NCBI GenBank assembly: GCA_951213105.1
Contig: OX578135.1
Location: forward strand, 167,326,060 to 167,390,059
DNA: 64,000 nt
Reading direction: 5' to 3'
Origin: Amaurobius ferox
Taxonomy: Eukaryota; Arthropoda; Arachnida; Araneae; Amaurobiidae
Within the stretch, counting starts at the first letter, position 1. The number at the start of each line of letters is the position of its first letter. The position numbers and the translations under genes are program-made. The notes beneath the pieces are model-generated. The model worked only from the letters and a program-made list of their open reading frames with translations, was not told the DNA's origin and ran no database searches. Positions 1-9,500 of this stretch are shown one piece after another.

Positions 1-148
1 ACACACACACACACACACACAGACATCACCTCAAAAATGTTCGATTCGTGATCAGGGATGCTTGAAACGTGCTCTCCCGTCGACAACTCGAATTCGAATT
101 TTCGATCCCGACACAATACTTTCCTTATACATTATGTATATAAGGAAA
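1..148 (+). repeat. Family B repeat, 3' end (truncated by window edge)
   Basis: The window opens inside a (CA)n microsatellite. It continues through the B signature (GATCAGGGATGCTTGAAACG, then a CTCGAATTCGAATTTTCG-like stretch) and ends in the B terminal hairpin ACTTTCCTTATA...TATAAGGAAA near 118-148. The same order occurs in complete B copies at 19400-20363 and 32912-33827. An A-type repeat follows immediately, so the two lie head to tail. Non-coding. Confidence 0.8.
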
Positions 149-153
149 TAAAC

Positions 154-966
154 AATTGATGTGAGGAGAACATGACTTTCTCCTTAGACTCAAATTTATT
201 TTCTCTTTCTCTCCTTTAATAATTCATTAAATTGAGATAATATGCACAAAATAACATGCATGATTATTTTAAATGACACTGGCTGTGCCCCTCTTAAATC
301 AATTTTCGTTCTCATTTGGTAACTGGAAGTATTTTCAAAGGATGCGTAGCAAAAGTGCGAAAAAATTAAAATATTTCGAGAACGGTTAATCCTAGAGTAA
401 TGATTGATTTCATCATTTTCATCGTCAAAAATTATGTAAAAAACAAGCATTTAATCTATACATTTGAGCATATATATTCTTTTATTTTAGTCTGACAATT
501 TTTGCGGACCACTTTGCAATAAAAAGCAGAGTTTTTTCCCCCCAAATTTTACCAAAATCTAATCATCACCAAGAGAACCTACAAACGGCTCATCTACCGA
601 ATTTGGTGAAATTTAGTCTGTTAGCTTTTAAGCTAGAGTGAATACATGCGATTTTTGAGGTTCCATTTCACAAAACTGCAAGGTTCTTTTTTCCCGAATA
701 TTACCAAGATCTAATCAGCGCCAGGGTAACAAACAAGTGAATTACCTATAACATTTCATGAAATTTCGTCTATTAGTATTTGAGTTAGACACATAGACTT
801 TGCACAGACAGACACGCACATAAAGATACACACACAGATGTTACGTTAAAATAGTTTTTCGTTTTCTAGAGGTCCCAAAATGTGTATATCCGTGGAAAAC
901 TCGAGTTGCGATTTTCGACCCGATTCCAATACTTTCCCTATACATTAGCATGTATTGCAGGGAAAA
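154..966 (+). mobile_element. Family A repeat (Helentron/HINE-like, non-autonomous)
   Basis: This diverged full-length A copy begins with the 5' hairpin region (GATGTGAGGAGAACATGACT). It contains the family phrase CGAGAACGGTTAATCCTAG, two blocks of CACTTTGCAATAAAA or CATTTCACAAAA type, and a cagacagacacg microsatellite at about 805-840. It ends in ACTTTCCCTATACATT...TGCAGGGAAA. There is no coding capacity. The next A copy starts six bases later, so copies are tandem. No target duplication is visible. Classification is inferred from architecture. Confidence 0.7.
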
Positions 967-972
967 TAAAAG

Positions 973-1582
973 TCTGATGTGGCCAGCACATGAGTTTCCC
1001 TGCAGACTTATATCCACGTTATCTTTATTTAAAATAAATTTAATTCACTTTTAATTCAATTTTCGTTCTCATTTGGTAACTAATTTTCAAAGGTGCCGTA
1101 GAGGAAATACGAAAAAACTAATGCATCTCGAGAACGGCTAATCCTAGTGTAATGGGGTTGATCTTATTCTTTTCATGGTTAAAAATTACGTATAAAACAA
1201 TCATTTAATGAATATATTGGAGCATACGTAGTTTTTTATTTTAGATTTTGACGATTTTTGCGGGCCATTTCGCAAAAATAAGGGTTTTTTTTTTTATCCC
1301 GAATCGTACCCAAAACTAATCAGCACCAGATTCGCCCACAAGTGATTTACCTACCAAATTTTATGAAATTTGGTCAATTAGTTTTTTAGTTAGAGTGGAT
1401 ACAAAATCTGCACAGACAGACAGACACACAGACAGACACACACACAGACGTCACGCTAAAAATAGTTTTTTCGTATTCTAGAAGTCTCTAAACGCGTTGA
1501 TCCATCGAAAACTCGAGTTGCGATTTTCGACATGATTCCAATACTTTCCCTATACATTATCATGTATTGCAGGGAAAGTAAG
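973..1582 (+). mobile_element. Family A repeat
   Basis: The copy starts TCTGATGTGGCCAGCACATG, directly followed by the inverted terminus TTTCCCTGCAGAC. It carries CGAGAACGGCTAATCCTAG, the Q-rich microsatellite cagacagacagacacacag at 1414-1450, and ACTCGAGTTGCGATTTTCG. It closes with the hairpin ACTTTCCCTATACATTA...TGCAGGGAAAGT at 1543-1579. This is one of the best preserved short A copies. An 84-residue and a 66-residue minus-strand open frame over A copies here have no family resemblance and are treated as chance. Confidence 0.78.
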
Positions 1583-2055
1583 AAGCACTTGACAAAAGAT
1601 TTCACAGAAACATAATTACAGACAATGTATCCACAGATGACTTCTTCGCGCCACAAGGCTCACCTGTGGACAAACAGTTCACTCTGTGCTCTTCAAATTC
1701 CTAGAAATCGAGATGAAACTGTCAAATATCTCGGCTACGATTTGTACTAGAGTAATTGAGATAGTTTTATTTATTTCGTCATCAAATTTTACGTATACAA
1801 CATATCTATGGATTAAATATTGATTCACAATTTCCTAGAATTTAAATTCCATATTCTATTTATGTTTCTCGTTTGTCAATAATGTATTTTATTTATTTAT
1901 TTTTTGTTAATTAGCCCGTCAAATGCGAATCTGCTACTGTTTCAATAATTTGGTTAGTGTAAGTTTCCAAATGTGAGTACAGATAAATATCTTTCTTTCA
2001 TAAAGCAAACGAACTTAATTGTACAACAGTATATGGATGCTTATTTAAAATGATA
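1583..2055. other. Unassigned AT-rich spacer
   Basis: I see no coding region, RNA gene or known repeat. The stretch is AT-rich with short T-runs. Text near 1980-2050 may be a decayed 5' part of the following A copy. Confidence 0.5.
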
Positions 2056-2836
2056 CCGCATTTCCAGTTTCAATTCAATTTTTTCGTTCTCATATCGCGG
2101 CATGTCGTGTTTTCAAATGACGCCAAAAATCTCGAGAACGGTTCATCTTACAGTAACGGAGCTGATCTTTTTCTTCGTAAAATTTACGTGTGAAATAAGC
2201 GCTCATTCAATACATTTAAGCATGTTTTGTTTTTGTCTCATATTTTGGCGACTTTTGAGGAGCCCATTTCGTAAAACAAGTAGGTTCTATATCTTCGAAT
2301 CGTAGCAATATCTAACTAGTACCAGGGTGATCCACAAAAGAATAACCTACCCAATATTGTGAAATTTATTATTATAGTTTTTGATTTAGAACGGATACAT
2401 ACATTGAGCAGGCACACAGAGAGAGAGAGAAGGGGGAGGGTAGGGCGAGCGGGAGAGGTAGTAGAACGAGAGAGAGGGGATAGAGCGAGAGAAAGAGGGA
2501 GTACAGCGAGAGAAAGAGGGGGTAGAGCGAGAGAAAGAGGTGGTAGAGCGAGAGAAAGAGGTGGTAGAGCGAGAGAAAGAGGTGGTAGAGCGAGAGAAAG
2601 AGGGGTAGAGCGAGAGGGTAGAGTAGAGAGAGGGGGTAGAGTGGAGAGAGGGGGTATAGTGGAGAAAGAGGGATAGAGCAAAAAGAGAGGGGTAGAGCAA
2701 AAGAGAGAGGGACTAGAGGGAGAGAGCACGTTTAAAATAGATTTCTCGTGTTCTAGAGAGTAGATCTGTCGAAAACTTAAGTCCCGATATTCGACTTCTA
2801 ATAATTTCCGTATTACCGTGTATTGTAGGAAAAGTT
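2056..2836 (+). mobile_element. Diverged family A repeat with a GA-rich minisatellite
   Basis: The A signature is recognisable: CTCGAGAACGGTTCATCTTA, a CCCATTTCGTAAAACAAG block, ATCTAACTAGTACCAGGGTG, and a degenerate terminal hairpin with ATTTCCGTATTACCGTGTAT and TAGGAAAAGT. The 5' terminus is lost or decayed. The short CA/CAGA microsatellite found in other copies is replaced here by about 320 bp of GA-rich tandem repeat. Confidence 0.6.
2405..2728 (+). repeat. GA-rich minisatellite, 21-bp core unit
   Basis: The core unit reads like AGAGCGAGAGAAAGAGGTGGT and recurs every 21 bp from about 2500 to 2605, flanked by irregular GAGAGAGG and GGGGTAGAG variants. Because 21 is a multiple of three, the array stays open on both strands, which produces R/G/E-rich and S/P/L-rich shadow frames. 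These are not genes. It occupies the microsatellite position of a family A repeat. Confidence 0.85.
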
Positions 2837-3203
2837 AAAACCGGAGAAGTCTCTCAAAATGCTTTTAGTTTAAAAAAGAATTCTGAGCAAATACGCTGTG
2901 TCGCACCCATCTTATTTTGTGAGGGGGGAAAGGGGGGGCACTTTATATTCGAGAACGTTCTTCATTCTGAAGCCCTATTTATCATTTCTGGGGAATTCTT
3001 TTGAACGGGAATGGCATATAAATGAGATCTGTGTCAATAAAAGTTTACTATAAGGCAATGAATACAACTAGTGTTTTTTTTGTTTTTTTTTACGAAAATT
3101 TAAAAAACAGGCAAGTATCTGCTGAGTTGTTTATAGTGAGCTTATTCATTTCATTTTAGATCAAACACCATGAATACTTCAGAACGATGCAAGCCCTATA
3201 AAT
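2837..3203. other. Unassigned spacer
   Basis: AT-rich sequence with a G-run near 2922-2938 and T-runs near 3075. I see no gene or repeat relationship. Confidence 0.5.
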
Positions 3204-3852
3204 AATTTAGTTCGCATTTAAAAAAATCCCTTGACTTTCTCTACCAATTCAAATTCATTAATTGCACAAAATGGCACGGATACATATATACTAGATCCTG
3301 TTTACAGTTTGAATACATCTTTTTCATTTGGCAACATAACGTATTTTACAACGTCACCAGCCCTGAAAATTTCAAAAAAACTTATATATCTCGAAAACGA
3401 TTTACTCTTGGAATAATGGATATCGTCTTAGTATTCATTTCATCGTCAAAAAGTACGTATTCAACAATATATAAATTAATTAATAATATGTAGTCTTTTA
3501 TTTCATGTTTTGGCGGTATTTGTGGACCATTTTATGAAACACGATCGGTTCTGATTTTGTGAATCGCATCAAAATCCTAACAACACGTGTTTTGGTAGTT
3601 ACAACCTAAAACTGACTTATAACTACCAAATTTTGTAAAATTTTATCAAATAGTTTTCGAGATAGAGAGGATACATGTATTGCACAGACAGAGAGTGTCT
3701 CTCTCGCACACGCATACAACTGTCATGTTAAAAAAGGTGTATTCGTGTTTTAGAGTGCTCTAAACGTGTAAATCCGTTAAAAACTCGAGTTCGGATTTTT
3801 GACACAATTCCAATACTTTTCTCATACATTTCCATGTATTGCGTGGAAAGTA
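3204..3852 (+). mobile_element. Family A repeat, diverged
   Basis: This copy contains TCTCGAAAACGATTTACTCT, a GGACCATTTTATGAAACACG block, a short CAGACAGAGAGTGTCTCTCT microsatellite region near 3690, and AACTCGAGTTCGGATTTTTG. The end hairpin at about 3816-3852 reads ACTTTTCTCATACATTTCCA and then TGCGTGGAAAGT. Both hairpin arms show paired change compared with other A copies (TTTTCTC against GTGGAAA is only partly complementary). Non-coding. Confidence 0.68.
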
Positions 3853-4027
3853 ATGAACAAATGCATATATAATTATTTTAAATTGTTATGTTTTGTTTTC
3901 GAGTTAAAACATTAAAAGAAGTTAGCACGAACTGATCTCCAGGAAAATCCCTATGCCTGTTACTCTTACCAATTAAAATAATCATGCCCAATTTCATTTA
4001 TCCTGGTCACAGATACACGGCCATATA

Positions 4028-4140
4028 CAGAGTGTTCGCAAACTGTTTTGACAAATAAGAGGGGTGATAGTACCCATCAGGACGAATAATATTTACTATA
4101 GAACCTAGGGTCATATTCCACTCTGAGTGTCAGAAAAGAG
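4028..4140 (+). repeat. Left terminal inverted repeat of the DUF4817-type transposon
   Basis: This arm matches the reverse complement of 5877-5989 almost base for base, with roughly 12-15 differences and one indel by eye. Such long inverted repeats allow a transposase to act on both ends. The shared inner boundary is the GTGTCAGAAAAG / GACTGTCAGAAAAG motif. Confidence 0.88.
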
Positions 4141-4418
4141 TAACTTCAAAACACGTCTAACAAGTACAAGTCGCCACTTCGGACGACATGGCTGTCGCGC
4201 CGGAGAAATATCACATATCCAGAACATCACCGTCAAGCATGTACTGTATGCAAATTTCCAGTGGCAAGAAGCAGCAGCTACCTTTGCAGCTGATTGACTG
4301 ATCAAGGTTCAGTAGACAGCCAGTCAAAGCCAACATTGTTCTTTAAAAGTGGCACACCCTCCTCAATGCTTTTGATTAATACCGGGATAACAACGTCCGA
4401 AACGACTTTGGAAAGTCC

Positions 4419-5740
4419 ATGGCAGACTACACATACGAGGAATTGGCATATATGCATCTAATGCACTGTCAAGCAAGTGGGAATGAACGCGAAGCACAAA
4501 GATTGTACCAGGAACGATTTCCGATGTGTCGTATGCCAAGCCACCCTACCTTCGCCAATTATCTCCAAGAGCGATGCGAGACGTGCGCAAAGTGTGCAAA
4601 AGCCGTAAATGAAAGAGCGTGTCTTGGAGAGATTTGCAGTAGCTTCTACAAGCACGCTAGAGGTTGCAGCCGACATTGGTGTGCTGAAGTGTTGAAAACC
4701 CAGACCACACGACAGACCCGAAGGCTTACTGTTGCTAAGTGTGTGGCCGGGAACTTTATTTTAGATCCAAGAAGTTACATTACATATTAAAATTGAATCA
4801 CAAAACAAGTAGTTACATCAAGACAAGCAAAAGATTGGCAACGACAAAACAAAACATAAGAACAATACAATACAGTACAGTACAATGCAATACAAGAGAG
4901 ACAAAAGGCAGAAAATTGTAAAGAGGGAAAAACCCCGAAGGGAAAAAACCCTAACACAAAATACAAAAGGGAATACAGAAAAAGAAAAGGGACAAAGTTG
5001 GAAGACAATGTGTCACAATACGGTGTAGAATGTTGTACATGAGGCACGAATGCACCCCATCCATGTGCAAACGGTTCAGTCTTTAAACGCAGATGACTAT
5101 CCTCACAGGCTGGAGTTTATGAGGTGGATGCTCCAGATGATTACTAACAATCCGCAGTTTTCTGCCTTACTGTTATTTAGTAATGAGGCCTCGTTTACCC
5201 GAGAAGGCATTTTCAACCCTCGCAATGCACACGTCTGGGCTGAAAGCAATCCAAACGACACTGCCCCTCGTAAACACCAGCAGATATTTGCCATAAACAT
5301 CTGGGCAGGTATCCTAGGTGATTAGCTGGTTGGCCCGTACCTGTTGCCCGAACTTTTGACCGGCCCAGCGTACTGTGTCTTCCTGTAGCAAGTGCTGCCC
5401 GGTTTATTGCAAGCTGTTCCGCTCACCACACAGAGAGTAATGTGGTTGTTACATAATGGAGCCCAATCACACTTTTCTAGTGCGGGCTGACACTTCTTGA
5501 ATGCCACATATCCCGGACGGTGGATTGGACGTAGTGGACCTGCGACTTAGCCTTCACGTTCACCGAACCTCAGCCCACTGGAGTTCTTCTTTTGGAGGCA
5601 CATAAAATCATTGGTGTACGAGACGCCTGTGGACTCCGTAGAAAATCTCGTCACGAGAATCGTTGTTGCAGCGGGCAGGATGAACACGATACCAGGTGTC
5701 TTCGAGAGGGTGCGTCAGTCGTTCATTCGCAGGTGTGAAT
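4419..5740 (+). pseudogene. Broken DUF4817 / DDE transposase
   Basis: The N-terminal part starts at ATG 4419 (MADYTYEELAYMHLMHC) and matches the helix-turn-helix DUF4817 domain: an animal transposase opening, then LYQERFP, then HPTF. After a 248-bp insertion it resumes at about 5005 (NVSQYGV), shifts frame near 5028, then continues as MHPIHVQTVQSLN...HVWAESNP...INIWAGILGD. In-frame stops follow at 5326 and downstream. The C-terminal part is still readable as WLLHNGAQSHFS and SPNLSPLEFFFWRHIKSLVY, then VFERVRQSFIRRC. Two catalytic positions are changed: FSNEASFT has Asn where the family has Asp, and HNGAQSHF has Asn where the family has HDGAPAHF. It cannot encode an active enzyme. Confidence 0.88.
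4757..5004. other. 248-bp insertion within the transposase reading frame
   Basis: Transposase coding stops making sense after VAKCVAGNF at about 4757 and resumes at NVSQ near 5005. The insert is A-rich, with acagtacagtacaatgcaat-type CA/TA repeats and AAACCCCGAAGGGAAAAAAC. I see no inverted termini, no clear target duplication and no coding capacity. It could be a small retroposed RNA, an old MITE or local rearrangement. Boundaries are accurate only to about 10 bp. Confidence 0.65.
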
Positions 5741-5876
5741 GTGTAACGGCACCCTTGGCCGTCACTTTGAGCATATAATTTGATTCTTTCTCTGGTGTAA
5801 ATAAATGGGATTGTGCAACTTATGATTACGTTAATTCTCCTCATTTTCACTGTTGAAAGCTCAACTTTAACTTTAC

Positions 5877-5989
5877 GCTTTTCTGACAGTCAGAGTGGAA
5901 TGCGACCCTAGGTTCCATAGTAAATATTGTTCGTCTTGATGGGTACTAGCATCCCTCTTATTTTGTCAAAACAGTTTTCGAACACTCTG
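5877..5989 (-). repeat. Right terminal inverted repeat of the DUF4817-type transposon
   Basis: Reverse complement of the arm at 4028-4140, ending CACTCTG followed by the duplicated TA. The arms are more alike than expected for the age implied by the broken coding region, but a numerical identity needs an alignment. Confidence 0.88.
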
Positions 5990-6039
5990 TATATCATAAT
6001 GATTGATTCGCGCTTAGGGATATTCAACATATGTCGGTA

Positions 6040-6500
6040 CATCACAATCCGATTGTTAAACCTTATTACAGTACTATACATATTATGGAAAACACTGCCA
6101 TTGCAGATATCAACATTCATGAACCAGTTTCGTACTTAATATGTGCTCGTCATCATGGAACTATTGGGAAACACTCATTATAGACTGGATTTATGTTTTA
6201 TGTATACTATACATAATCCCTTTGCATATACTATACAGGGTTCTTGGGGAAGCCCTTAAGCACCCCACTAACTTTATAAGGAAAGGTGCATGAGTGTACC
6301 TGTTAGGTCTAGCTATAATAAAGTTTTCACAATCGATCTTATGCAAGTGACTGCAACGCCGCTAGCAGAAAATTTGGAAAGTTAGCATAGCGAACTCAAC
6401 AAAAAAATCAGATAGACAAAACGGCTCATTAAAGACATAGAGCATTACCTAATGAGTAAGAATGGACAAAAGAAACGCATATATGGAAATAATTAAATAC
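6040..6500 (-). repeat. Family E interspersed repeat
   Basis: Two parts recur elsewhere. About 6075-6170 (AAACACTGCCATTGCAGATA, then GTTTCGTACTTAATATGTGC) resembles 28095-28175. About 6228-6360 (GGGTTCTTGGGGAAGCCCTT and GTAATAAAG-like text) is the reverse complement of the motif TTTCCTTACAAAGTTATTG with GTCACTTTACTATAAATAG seen at 62640-62762 and 16863-17000. It has no coding capacity and no recognised class. Confidence 0.55.
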
Positions 6501-6894
6501 CATTAATAAAAGTCAAGTTTTATAGCACTGTAATCCTCTGCAATGATTGTTAAAGTGCGCAGTCATATTCTTTCTCAAACTCAAATGCGCATGGCTGCTG
6601 GCTGGAGGTCATTCTGAACAGGCAATACATTAGACATAGATTCCCGGGCGTGGAAGTATTATTTATTATATAGCATTACTTAATGTGACAGCAATTCACA
6701 AATTACTCTATTGTATCATAAATGCCTTTTAGAACAGTCTTAAGGATGATTCCTACTCATTTGGGGATTGTCTGCAACTTTTCAATTAGCTTTTTTTTTA
6801 TCAATTTCGATTTGTTGCAGTGTACGTAATCCTAACTTCTTAAATTTTCCATTATTGACACTGTAATCTCTCCTTTCTGATCGGTAACGGTCAC

Positions 6895-7303
6895 TTTATT
6901 ACAATGTTGTTGTTGAGACCTGGACCGTCGACCTACCAGAAAGGTGTAAGGTAACTGTTCGGACGGCCGGGAAGTGCTACCCAATTTAGACCGGAACCCA
7001 GTGGGGGAGGCATCCACAGGAACCATACCCTCCTTCCCCTACCACCAACATCTCGGAAGGACTTACGGACCCACATGTTTAACGTGATCGTACTCCGCAT
7101 GAACACGGCGACAGTTGTGGCAGCGTGCTAATCCAGCGCGCAAACCACCGAGCTACCGCGCCCGAAATGTACCAACAGCACGCGGTGCTCCCAGGTGGTC
7201 ACCCACCCAAGGACTAACCGCGCCCGATGCTGCCTGACTTCGGTGATCTAACGAGAACAGGTGTTTTCAGCACTGTACGGCCGTTGGCATTTTATTACAA
7301 TGT
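6895..7303 (-). mobile_element. 5S-rRNA-headed SINE with target duplication
   Basis: The SINE body is 6908-7290 on the minus strand, flanked by a perfect 13-bp duplication TTTATTACAATGT (6895-6907 and 7291-7303). Read on the minus strand, a 5S-like head (about 7169-7287, including the GATCACCGAAGTCAGGCAGC region with the internal promoter motifs) is followed by a tRNA-like piece, a conserved body ending GGTCCAGGTCTC, and a short (CAA)n tail. The 5S promoter would drive RNA polymerase III transcription. Its insertion split a family E-like sequence (text matching 62660 stops at 6907). Confidence 0.92.
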
Positions 7304-7309
7304 GAAACA

Positions 7310-7518
7310 TTTGCAAGATTGTCAAACATTTACTGAAAGTTTCAGGGCAATCATCTGTCCGTACACTGTTAAACATTCTGCAACCTTAGTTCATTTTTTT
7401 CAGCTACTTTGTTGATAATTTCGGAAAACTATCAGAAAAGTCGCAATTACAAGCATTCATGAAAATTTCAGCTTCATTTCTGAAATATTCAGCTAATTAT
7501 CGTTTGCAGAAGAGTTAT

Positions 7519-7520
<2 letters not shown>
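7310..7520 (+). repeat. Family F repeat, plus-strand copy
   Basis: Text such as TACACTGTTAAACATTCT, TTTCAGCTACTTTGTTGATA and CAGCTTCATTTCTGAAATAT recurs in reverse complement at 8090-8345. In this copy the CTGAAAGTTTCAGGGCAATC segment comes first; in the other it comes last, so the copies are circular permutations. Family unknown. No coding capacity. Confidence 0.65.

Positions 7521-7521
<1 letters not shown>

Positions 7522-7571
<50 letters not shown>
7522..7571. repeat. (TA)n microsatellite
   Basis: About 24 TA units with minor interruptions. It is the insertion site of the mariner-type element that follows; TA repeats continue on the far side at 8041-8057, as expected for insertion into TA. 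Confidence 0.95.
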
Positions 7572-7576
<5 letters not shown>

Positions 7577-8040
7577 TAGGATCAAAAAGTTCAGAGACTG
7601 TGCTGATATCTCCTACCCTGATTGAAAGAGAGGGGAACTATTTTACCGTGGCGTAGAGGCACATGTGAGCGAGATGTGAAAAGGAAGAAGCAGGTTCGCA
7701 GTGCAGGGCTTTTCCGGACAATGCGTGGCAGTGAACTGCAGTCGTTCGTGTTCGCCGAAAACGGAAATGGCGTTTAAAGAACACCGAGCGAATATCGAAT
7801 TCTGCCAGCTTTTGGGGAAATTGCCGACAGAAACATTGCACTAGCAGTTTTGGACGATCGCGAACGGCTACATGATCGTGAACGACTACAGTTCACTGAC
7901 ACGCATTGTCTGGAAAAAAGCCTGCTTCTTCCTTTTCACATCCCGCATCACATGTGCCTCTACGCAACGGTAAAATAGTTCCCCTCTCTTCCAATCAGGG
8001 TTGGAGATATCAGCACAGTCTCCGAACTTTTTATCCTACC
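7577..8040 (+). mobile_element. Mariner-derived non-autonomous element with about 190-bp inverted arms
   Basis: The left arm (GTAGGATCAAAAAGTTCAGA, then CTGTGCTGATATCTCC) is matched in reverse complement by the right arm (ending GAACTTTTTATCCTAC). The arms run about 7577-7765 and 7850-8040 with few mismatches, so the element could fold into a long hairpin. It sits in a (TA)n tract, consistent with TA target use. The short middle retains a transposase N-terminus (next entry). The long perfect arms suggest duplication of one end. Confidence 0.82.
7767..7843 (+). pseudogene. Relic of a mariner transposase N-terminus
   Basis: ATG at 7767 opens 25 codons reading MAFKEHRANIEFCQLLGKLP then TETLH before a stop. 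This resembles the start of the mariner/GVQW-type helix-turn-helix transposases (xEHRxNIKFCxxLGKTxxET). The rest of the gene is missing, deleted between the two inverted arms. It is non-functional. Confidence 0.65.
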
Positions 8041-8089
8041 TTATATATATATATATAGGAACCTTATTACCCATCACGGACACCTGATT

Positions 8090-8345
8090 CCCCTGAAACG
8101 TTCAGTAGGTAACATGTTTGCAAACGTTTTACTGCGATAATGAGAATGAGGAGTAAGGTTCCTGATAGTTACGATAACATATGCATAAAAATACAAAAAT
8201 AACGCTTCCAGCAGACGATAAGCAGCTGAATATTTCAGAAATGAAGCTGGAATTTTCATAAACTCCGACAATTGTGGCTTTTCTTATCAGTTTGCTGACA
8301 TTATCAGCAAAGTAGCTGAAAATAAGAGCAAAGAATGTTTAACAG
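8090..8345 (-). repeat. Family F repeat, minus-strand copy
   Basis: Reverse complement of 7310-7520 with extra sequence (CATTCTCATTATCGCAGTAA region). It starts TACACTGTTAAACATTCTTT and ends with CTGAACGTTTCAGGGGAATC, the opposite order from the plus copy. A 65-residue open frame on the minus strand has no similarity I recognise. The two copies flank the mariner-type element and its TA tract. Confidence 0.62.
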
Positions 8346-8864
8346 TGTATAGACAGCCTTAACAAGTACACACGTGGGCCTTTCCTTACAAAGTTATCGG
8401 GATGCTAAAGAACGTTTCTAGGAAATAAATCTGCCTATGTTTAAAAATGAAAGGAACTATCAATCTAACCTAAAAATCCATATTTCCTTAATCTAAAATA
8501 TGCATAATGTATAAAATGAATATATCCGTGCTGAACAGTAATCACAACAAAGATACGCTTTGTATAATTAATTTGATACTACAATTCATCTAAGCAAATA
8601 TTTCATAAAGCAGATTGTTTTATATAACAATAGATTCTCCGTATCGTATTATATTATAACAGATATTGAGTTATTTGTATTTAAATTTATACTAATAGAA
8701 TAACTTAATGAACTTCATATGTAAAAACTTCAATAGAATAACTACAATTCTTCGAATAAAAAGCGAACAAAGTTTGAACAAATGCTTTAATAATATTATT
8801 ATAATTATATTTCCTTTAAACGTGTAAATAAAAAGATTAATAAATACGCTCTATTGCAAAATAA
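8346..8864. other. AT-rich spacer, no recognised gene
   Basis: The first 70 bases (CCTTTCCTTACAAAGTTATC, then GCTAAAGAACGTTTCTAGGA) match the family E end also seen near 29110-29160. The remainder is AT-rich with no gene or repeat that I can support. Confidence 0.5.
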
Positions 8865-9500
8865 TATGGCCACCCCTAAAAAATTGACCTACGACAGCGA
8901 AACTCAGCATAGAAATGTCGTTTTAAGATTTATGCAAATGATCAAACTGTAAGCACCAAAGATGTTATAAAGCTCTTGCAACGCGAATTAGAACGACGCA
9001 CCGTGCAGCATTTTAAAATTTTTGCACCGGTGTTCTCCCTCACTGGGAACCATCTGGTGAGCCATGGTCTGGGGAACCATCTCGTGGAACAGCCGATCTC
9101 CTCTAGTGTACTACAAACCAATCTGAAGGATCGTTTGTTCGTCGACGATATTTTGCAGCCAATTGTTATGTCTATGCTGTCAAGCCTCCAAGGTTCCATT
9201 TGCCAACAAGACAACGCTCAACCACATATTATTCAACTTTCTCAACAATGTATTCGAGGATTTAATACCCATCTAGGTCCCCAGATCTATCACCAATAGA
9301 AAACGTCTGAGACATGCTGCGACGGTAATTGCAGTCTTCTCAGAATACCATTGAATTATCTGACTAGTTGCAACATTTGTGATAGAATCTTTCGTAGAGG
9401 AACATAAGCAGCTTAATTGACTCTATGCCGCACCGAATATAGATTTGTACAGCTAGTAGGGGAGGATTTGCTACTTACTAAAATGTAGTCTTCTGTTGCC
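8865..9500 (+). pseudogene. Tc1-type transposase remnant (C-terminal half)
   Basis: Readable in several frames: ICQQDNAQPH at about 9200 holds the second catalytic Asp in the family motif QQDNARPH. Then a SPDLSPIENVWDML-type block lies around 9275-9315 with frame breaks, followed by QNTIEL and DSMPHRI near 9345 and 9420. The N-terminal half and the first catalytic Asp are missing or scrambled. A possible ATG-led opening (ATGGCCACCCCTAAAAAATT) lies at 8865. The coding remnant is followed by sequence related to other Tc1 fragments here. Dead copy. Confidence 0.82.

Larger units (their letters stand above)
4028..5989 (+). mobile_element. Tc1/mariner-superfamily transposon with DUF4817-type transposase (degenerate)
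   Basis: The element is delimited by inverted repeats of about 113 bp that start CAGAGTGTTCGCAAACTGTT on the left and end ...AACACTCTG on the right. A TA dinucleotide flanks each side (4026-4027 and 5990-5991), as expected for this superfamily. Between them is one transposase coding region on the plus strand, broken by stops, at least one frameshift and a 248-bp insertion. At 1962 bp it is a nearly complete but dead autonomous copy. The family is common in arthropod genomes. Confidence 0.88.

Noticed and set aside
2316..2729. Long S/P/L-rich and R/G/E-rich proteins on both strands
   Set aside because: Both arise from the 21-bp GA minisatellite, whose length keeps several frames open.
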